Assembly (NCBI GenBank): GCA_013397115.1
Contig: VWZW01000999.1
Span: forward strand, 51,813 to 115,812
Length of the DNA: 64,000 nt
Reading direction: 5' to 3'
Source: Edolisoma coerulescens
Taxonomy: Eukaryota > Chordata > Aves > Passeriformes > Campephagidae
A program made the translations under genes and the position numbers. Below the pieces are notes generated by a model. The model had not been told where the DNA came from, searched no databases, and saw only the letters and a list, made by a program, of their open reading frames with translations. This document shows positions 42,901 through 51,900 of the stretch, piece by piece. Every line of letters starts with the position of its first letter. Position 1 is the first letter of the stretch.

Positions 42901-45900
42901 CTAAGATCCAGGGCTAGCAGTATACGGGCTTCTCCACAAAAAAAATGGACAGCATCTAGCAGACCACTTCAAGGGGAAAAAAGTGAAACCCACATTTACA
43001 GCAATGTCTGTTCCAAGTTTAAAAGCAGTGTAGAAAGATCAACAAGTAACATCCAAGTCCAAATGCAATGTTACCATGATATTTAGCAGTGGTGCATCAC
43101 CACATCACACTGCTTCAAGACTTAGAGTAGTACCTCTGCATGACACTGCCTCCAGAATGTGCTCACACACATGCCAGAGGGGCATGTTTCACTTGACTAA
43201 CAGCCTTATCTGTGGCTCAGACCTGTGACTGTCCCTAAGTCACTCAGAACTGGAATAGAATTTCTTGGCAATTTCATTGTGCCTTTCAGGTAGACAGCAA
43301 ACCAGCCAGAATTGTCTTCAGACATTCTCCTCCTTGGGATAAAAAAGCCCCAACCTATTGAAATTTGAGCACTTGTTAGCACTAGGTTTAACTAGTCAAA
43401 GACACCTAAGAAAGTGTGATGCAGACACTTCTTTTTCTGCCCTGTTAAAAAAAGAAATCTTTGGGCTTTTATTAGGGATTTCTTAATTTGATGCTTGTTT
43501 TTCACTTCCAGACAGAGTCTCCTCTCCTCGTACGGCCCTACTTAGCATACATCACAAAATCTGAACTCCATGCAGTCATGACAGCAGGATTCTCAACTAT
43601 TGCTGGAAGTGTCTTAGGAGCATATATTTCTTTTGGGGTAAGACAGGGGAAGAGAACTAGAAAATATATAGTTTATCTGAAACCTTTAAGTATGTAGCCC
43701 AGCTAAAATGCTTTGAAAATATTCCTTAATCATTCCCACTGTTCATTTTTTCGTCTCTGAAAGAATTAACCACAAAAATCCCTGGTCTTCTCATAGCTCA
43801 TTCTCTTCTTTTCCTTACAAGAAATAGGAACTTTTGATGACTTCCTGTAGAAAAATCATCCAAACAACTAACAAATGTAATTATTTTCCTCCATGTTTGG
43901 GCATAATATAGTTATCATGGAGTATTTTCTGTCACCTGGAATTCTAGGTTTCCTCCTCCCACCTGCTGACTGCTTCTGTTATGTCAGCACCAGCATCATT
44001 AGCTGCCTCCAAATTATTCTGGCCTGAAACTGAAAAGCCTCTGGTAACTCTGAGGAGTGGCCTACAAATGGCAAAAAGGTAAGCTGATCTAGGTACTAGT
44101 TAATACTACTGCAAAAATGAGTTTTGGAAAAATAACTCCTCACACATAAATTTTAGGGGGATTATATAGTAGGTGTGCAAGCAATAAATTAATAAAAGAC
44201 TAATATACTGCAAATGGTTGATTTATGAATTCAGGTGAGTGTGCCCAATTACAGTCTAGCATACACAAAGGACCAGGGCCAAACTGTAAACTCTCCAAAG
44301 AAGGAGGGAAATGCCTACCTGAGGTGACCTGCCAGGAGGCTTTCCCATTTTAATTGTTGCTGTCTTTTTTCTGTAATGAATCTGCAAATGCAAGCCTGTA
44401 AAAGCAAAGGCAGAGCAATCATTTCAACAACAGCAGTAAACTTGTTGCCCATCTTCAGGGAGACTTCTTGTGAGAAGGGCGGGCAAATTCCTGAATGGCC
44501 CAGGCATTTCTGCAAGGGCTGCATGGAAGAAGAGCAGTGACACTCCCTAATCCCAGATGAGCTACAGTTTTGAGATCTGGTCCGTATCTTGCCCAACCCT
44601 GAATGTACCAGAATTCATCCTCAGGGCACCACAAGCATATGCTTCAAGTGTCTGCCATGAGGACTGGCAGGAAAATCCTACTTCACCTCGTCATTCCTCT
44701 TCATTATTTTCTCTATGAGTGAGCAGATGGCTTCAGTACTAGACTTCTAATCAAGTGCATGTACGTTTTAGTTCTATTATTTGTTCTTGAATTTAAAGAT
44801 GTTCACACTCTGTTTTTTTCTTCATTGGCAAAGTGAATCAAAGAATCTGCTGGAAGCAGCCAGTCAGGGTGCCTCTGCGTCCATTGGGCTGGTAGCAAAC
44901 ATCGCCGTGAATGTGATCTCCTTCCTTGCCCTGCTGAGCTTCCTTGACTCAGGCCTTTCTTGGGTGGGCAACTTGTTTGACTATCCACAGCTGAACTTTG
45001 AGGTATGGTCTGCAGGTCCTTCACGCAGGTTACATACATGCATAATTTGTCTTTCTCAAATTTAAGTGCTTGTGTGGTTTGTTTGTAGTTATTTTTTGTT
45101 GTTGTTTTGTGTTTTAACATGTTCTAAACCAATATTCTATTTGCATCTTCTGAAAAATTTCTTAAAGTAAAATTTTTGCCATGCAAATATTTCTGTATCT
45201 ATTAGTCCATATATAGTTTCCCTCTGTGGTGTTCTTGTCAACCCTCAGAATATGTTTACACGGAGTATGCTATCACCTGCCTCCTCTGACTTGGCAGTGC
45301 AGCAGATCTGTCAGATACACATGTGCCAAGCCATTAACATCTCCTTCAGCTAAATATTAAAGTGGCTTTAGCTTCAGAGAGTCCCATCAAACCCTTAATG
45401 CTTGCTAGGTTCACTTCATGGGGACACTGGGGCAAGGCTGGACTTGTCTGAAACCAGACTTACTCGATATCACCTAGTTCTCAATACAGTTACAATGTAA
45501 AACTGTACCTGAATCACTCAACTGAGCAAATGGGTTTCAAACAGGACTTCTATTTGAACCTAGGTCAATATGTGATTCTTGACCCAATGCAACCACCTTG
45601 TTTCAGTGGTTTGGGGCTTTTTGTTTTGCAAGACCCTGATAAAAACCCTGTGAGAAACATGGATATAACTTGTGTTGAAGGTGCTGCAGAAGTGAATAGT
45701 CACTCATAACAGATATGGCTTCAGAAATACTAAGTTATTACCCTGCAGAGCTTTCACAGGTATCTCACTGCACCCCAAACACCCACAGCTGAGGAAAGGC
45801 ACAAGTATGTGCCTCAGGCATACTCATGCAAGGGCTGGTATCTTAATAACTGCTGGATGGTTTAAGATTTGGACACGTAAATAGTCCACAAAGAATTGAA

Positions 45901-48900
45901 ACACACAGACATGATGCATGCAGCCAGTCTTCCCTTAGGAGAGACACTAACGTAACTTTTTGTGGGCAGAGAAACCAGCCAGAAATAGTAACTGCTTAAA
46001 GACTTCCATTACATTCTCTAACAACAATCTGACCAAACCCTTTCACAACTGGAGCTATTTTCTCCCATATAAAAATTAGCTATACTGTAATATGGGATGT
46101 CTTTTTCAATTTGCATAGACCTTATAATGCCAGGAAAAAACAGGTACAGCTTTAATTGTGTCAGATGCACAGCTTTTATGCAGAGACAATTCTTTTGTTT
46201 ACAGCGGTTGGAGTCCAATAGCCTGATAATTGAGAGTGTTCATTAACACATTTGATTTAATCAACAGAAGAATTAGAAGTCTCAGTTCTCTTATCAGCTC
46301 TTTTAGTTCAATCTTCCTTCTTTTTGTCAAACACTGTGTCTAAATTGAAGCCATTATTGGGGGAAAAAAAGGCACAGAAACCTTTGTTTCATTTTAGACA
46401 TAAGATTAGGGACATATATAAATATTTTGTTATATCTAGAGTCTGGATTAGTATTTTAAAAGTTACTCAAGCATGCCTTACTATTAAAAACTCTCCCAGA
46501 GTTACTGGCAGCAAAAATTCAAGGCCAGTTTTCCTCTGCTAAAATAAAACCATCCTTATTTTAAGTTTAGGAAACTTACTGCTTGCTATTGTTCTTTGAC
46601 CAACCATATCTTTTGACCTGCTTTGTCTTATGCATTTTGCAGAACATTTGTGCGTATGTCTTCATGCCATTCTCTTTCATGATGGGAGTAGACTGGGAAG
46701 ATAGTTTTATTGTTGGTGGACTACTAGGTTACAAAACTTTCTTCAATGAATTTTTGGCTTATGAGCGCCTTTCAAAACTGATTCAAAACCGAGAAAAGGG
46801 TGGAAGCATGTACATTAATGGTGTGAAACAGTATATGACAGTAAGTAACATTTTTTGTTCTACAGATTTATTTGATCTAATATTTCAATGTTGAAACTCA
46901 ACTTATTTTTTAATATGGGCATAAAATGATTGGAAATTACTCTAAGATGTGTCTTTGAGCAACAGAGTTCAATTATGAAAGTGCAGCATTGCTCTGTGAG
47001 GCTGCCGTGATTGTCACTGCCCTCGCTATCTTAAATAAACATAGAAACAGAAGGTCATGGGGTTTGGGGAATATGCACTGTCCCACAGGACACTGCACTT
47101 AAGACAGTGCTGTCTTCCAGGCAAGTCTTTTCTTACCTGATACTTAGCACTTCCCTATGAGCTGCTCTCCCAAGAAAACCCCGAGGCAGAGCTTGAGGAT
47201 CCTACTGCCCTCAGAGGTTTGTCTAAACATTGAACTTGAAGAGAGGCATCCAGCAAGCTCTAGCAGACAGCATTACTGACACATCTTTGCTGAAGGTTAT
47301 TGTTCCCTCTGCAGAGGGCAGTAATAAAAGACATGTGTTACACGGTATACAACTCCCTTGACACACTGAGTCCAACCAATCTGTCTCAATTGAGCTTTCC
47401 AGCCTTGTCCCACCTCTCACTCACAGTCTACCCAGCAGACATGTAACTCTTACTACAGTGCCCTGAGGAAGGCAGAGCTAAGGGCATCCTACCTGCGTGC
47501 AGGGGGCCAAAGGTAATGCAGTGATCAAAGCTGACCTTTGCAGACATGACTGCTCCACCACCTGGCATTCACATGTACAGCACATGCTGAGTTCTTCCTG
47601 AGCACAGGCAACGAAAACTATTATATCCAACTTTACACCTGCATTGATCCTTCTTTCTCAAATCAAGACAGATTGTCACTGTAGAGAAACCGTGAGTTAG
47701 AAAGTATTTTGTACAGCTCTTATTTGCTTCTTTGAATCAGATGGGATGCTGTGGATACACCTCGTGTATTAAAAACCAAACCCACATTCTTGACCACTTG
47801 CATTGCTGATTAACAGAACATATTTCGTATGTGGAGGTAGAAAGCCAGATGGTCTGTCAGATATTCACACTCTTGCCTGAGCATCCATTACCAGTGTTCC
47901 TGAAATTCCTGGCAATAGAGAGTCCTGGACTAGAATGATCTTTGATGTGCCCTGCTATAGCTGTGCTTCCTTCTCTACATGAATATGACACTGAATTCCT
48001 GCATGGGTGAATAAGGTTTTTTTAGCCTGGAATACAGCCTTAAAACACAGATCCTAGGAACTCTATTTCACTTTCTTTTCTCTTTTCTCCTTTTCTTTCT
48101 TTTCTTTTCTTTTCTTTTCTTTTCTTTTCTTTTCTTTTCTTTTCTTTTCTTTTCTTTTCTTTTCTTTTCTTTTTCTTTTCTTTTTCTTTTTCTTTTCTTT
48201 TCTTTTCTTTTCTTTTCTTTTCTTTTCTTTTCTTTTCTTTTCTTTTCTTTTCTTTTCTTTTCTTTTCTTTTCTTTTCTTTTCTTTTTCTTTTCTTTTTCT
48301 TTTTCTTTCCCCATAAGATGTCATATAGAACTTTCACATTCACTTCTAATACCTATAAAGAGCTGTATTAGCTTCCATGGTGAAAAGCTCTGGAATACGT
48401 AAACAATTTTGATTCATAATGCTGGTAAAAATTGGCTGGTAACCATTATAATTGCAGCACAATAGTTCAGGTGAGGGTGTGCTTGGCTTCCATTTTTAAT
48501 TTCTCTTCAGCTTCAGAGCTCTCTAATTCATCCACCCAGAGATGTTCACTCAGACTGAGCAAACAAGTGTCTTCACCTGAGTCATTAATTACGTGGCTTC
48601 CTGTTTTCAGAGCTAGGAAAGTGCAAATGAAAGCAGGGAAATCACAGTACACAGAGCTTTTTCTAGGAAAAGCTGGTAGAGTGGGTACTTTAAAAACATT
48701 TTCCTGCATTTGTGCAGATTGATTGAAAGTATCTACAAATTGATGTTCATAAAAGAGGAATTAAACCAGAGAAACTTCTAATAAACAGGAAACCTGCTAG
48801 AACACTCACTCATTTTCAGCTTGAACCTAAACCACAGTAAATAGGAATTCAGAACTGCCAGGGGGACAAAAATCCATTTGCTGAGATATGTTGCCTCCTT

Positions 48901-51900
48901 TCTCAGAATGTTTGAACTACATTTGTCTGACAAGGTTTGTAGCCTGATTGTACCTAAAGTCATTTTGTGTCCTGTGAGGGGTCCCTCCATGGAGGCAAAG
49001 GCCAACTTTGTCTCTGCTCTGAGGTCCAGGCTTAGCTGGTGTTACGCACTGGGAGAAAGGTGGTGGAAGTCAGTATGGAAATAAGCTGTTAATGGGAATT
49101 CCAAAATCATGATGTCCCTCTCTGCCTGTTAACACATCAATATACCCACTTCTTAGGAGACCCCTTTGCCTTCTCTGCACAGGGTGGAGCATGCACAAAG
49201 CAGCTTTGTACGTAGAGCCGTCTGCTTCTTCAGGGACAAAGAAGTCAGGGATGCATACCAAAACTTGAGGTTCCAAAAGAGTTTTATAGAGGCATCCAGC
49301 TGTGAAAAACAAGTTGAGTTGTAGCTCTCTGACTCACACTTTTAGAAAACAGCAGCTAAATTGCCACTAGTAAGATAAGATTTTTTTTTGCAATTAATTA
49401 CTAGTACTCAATTCAAAAAAGCACAACAATATACGTGAAAGATAAAATGGCTTATGAGTCCTCACATGGGCAGTGGGTATAAAAGCCTGTGACTTTCAAC
49501 AAGAGAATAAGTCTTACCTTTCTGAAAGCCACACCTTGGGCAGCACCCAAGCAAAACAGAGTGATTTTAGTACTCGGAACCCTGAGCCACAGTGCTGTGT
49601 TTTCAGACCTTTAAATCACAATGAGCTGTTTCAAACCACTCAGGGGTTGTGTGTTTGCTTTTCAGGTTCGTTCTGAAGTCATCGCCACCTATGCTCTTTG
49701 TGGGTTTGCCAATTTCGGCTCCCTGGGACTGGTAATAGGAGGCCTGAGTAAGACCCTCTCTCACAGACATTTTGTTTGTCGGGCAAATCCCAAAGAAAGC
49801 ACCCAAAGGAACAGGCTTCATGTGGATGAAGCTTAACAGCATTCGGGGCTGAGCAGCTGCTCTGCCAAGGCCTAGCACTCAAGTGGGAATGGAAGGGTAC
49901 CCAGAGGGGTAGTGGCTTTGGTGTAGAGGTACTGGGAGAGGTGCTGAGGGCAAGAGGAAGGAACCAAGCCCTTCTGATAGCCCTCCCTGTCTAGCTCTCA
50001 AACCCATGAGCTTCAGGAGGAGCAAATCATCTCCATGGTGTGCTGGTTTGAAGGATGAAGTTGGCTATTTCCTGTAAAAATATCACATATATGTAATAGG
50101 CTTATAGGGAAAGAATAAGAATAAAGGTTTTCAGATCTCAATGGAAAAAGAAAAATTGAAAAACCATCTGAGTTCCTCACCAGTCAGCCAGAATTGCTGG
50201 CAGCCCTTTTTACCCTGAAGCCACAGTGGACTCTGCAGTGCCAGCAATGGGGCAGCAGAGAGGAGCAAGACCCAGCCATGGGGCCAGACTCATAGAAGGG
50301 CATAGTCATCCAGCACAGACATGCAAACTGCCAAAGCAAACAGAAGTTACCATTTTATATATAAGCCACCCTCTTAACAGAGAGAGCCAGCTTGGCACTT
50401 GGCCTTCAAATAGCCCACGAAAAAGTGTCCCATTTTTCTTCCATGTTTCCCTTAGTTCAAACTGCGGGGTGGGAAATTCCTCCTGTGGGGGCAAAAGCTG
50501 GCAGGTTTTGCCAAACATTTCTATACTTCTATTTTTCTTCCTAGCAAGCATTGCTCCCTCAAAAAAGAAGGAAATAGCCGATGGTGCTTTCAGAGCAATG
50601 ATTGCGGGAACTGCAGCCTGTTTCATGACGGCCTGTGTTGCAGGTACAGTGCTGGGGTTTGGTGTCCCCTACAGTCAGTGACCACCACGTGGCAGTGCTC
50701 CAGCACCACACTATATCCACCTTGGCTGCCCCTGTCACTTATACACAAGTATTTTTGGGCTTGGCAGGATTAAAAGTTGATATGAGACAAAAGGTTCTTG
50801 AGAACTAGAGTATGAAAAGATGTAAAGATTTAAGTTCTTCCATTATGCCTTTATTTTGGGGGGATGGGGGAATGGTGTTTTTGGGGGGCAGTTTTTTGTT
50901 GGTTTTTTGTTTGTTTGTTTGTCTGTGCAGATCACATGACTCATAAACAAAGCCAGTTATAGATGAATTACATTCCCTCCTCCACACCACTAGACACAGA
51001 AATAGAGAACTAATTCTGGAAAAGAAACACAAAAGTGGAATGAAAGAACGTAAACGAGAAAGGGTGAGGGGGAATCTGAACAACTCTTTGTTGTAATGTT
51101 AAATTGATATTTTGAATGGATATTATTTCCATAGAGCACTTAGGCTAGTGAAACGGTCCTAAGTGGGACTCCACAGCTGACCCTTATTTTCAAAATTTCA
51201 CCCTTAATCTGAGTGAAGAATCACAATGCAACTGTCATTTTAGGGAGTAAATTAAAAAGAACATATTAATTATTCAGTAGATTAATTAATTGATATGTTT
51301 CAATAGGTAAAATTTATCCTCACTGTTTAACAATCCTTAACATGTTCTCTTTCCTGAGCATGTGATATACAAAATTTTATGATGAAAGTTAAAGCACTCA
51401 TATTTCAACAGTGAGGAAAGATCTTGGTACTTTATGTAGCTGAAACCACTGTCTGTTTCTACCACAACCTCTCTATGCCTTTGTGTTCATGGTAGCAACA
51501 GAAACATACACATTTTAAGGATAAGCCCACCCTGTTTTCTGAAGGCTACAGAACTAGCACACTTGAAATACCATTAGTCTCACAGCCATCCATAATATTT
51601 TAATATGTGACACTACTCTGCATAACTGAGGAACCAGGAAGTCCTACTAAAATGTGTCATTTCACAATACTGATCTTAAGAACAATATTGTGAACAGCCA
51701 CTGGGAAAATCTCTCCAAAATAATAGAATCTGCTTTGGAAAGAAAATTGCATTCCACTCACTCTTGCCATGGCAAATGCTTTCTTTATGCTCAGGAGAAA
51801 GTAGAAAAGCCAAGCAATTTCAATTACCCCAGTTAAGATAAGAACATATTAAAAATGTGTCCAAGTTCCACAACATTACATACAGAAGGAGCCATCACTT

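Noticed and set aside
48040..48343. Three overlapping minus-strand frames of Lys/Arg/Glu repeats, 83-94 codons
   Set aside because: They are translations of the (TTTTC)n microsatellite; open because the unit has no stop in any of these frames.
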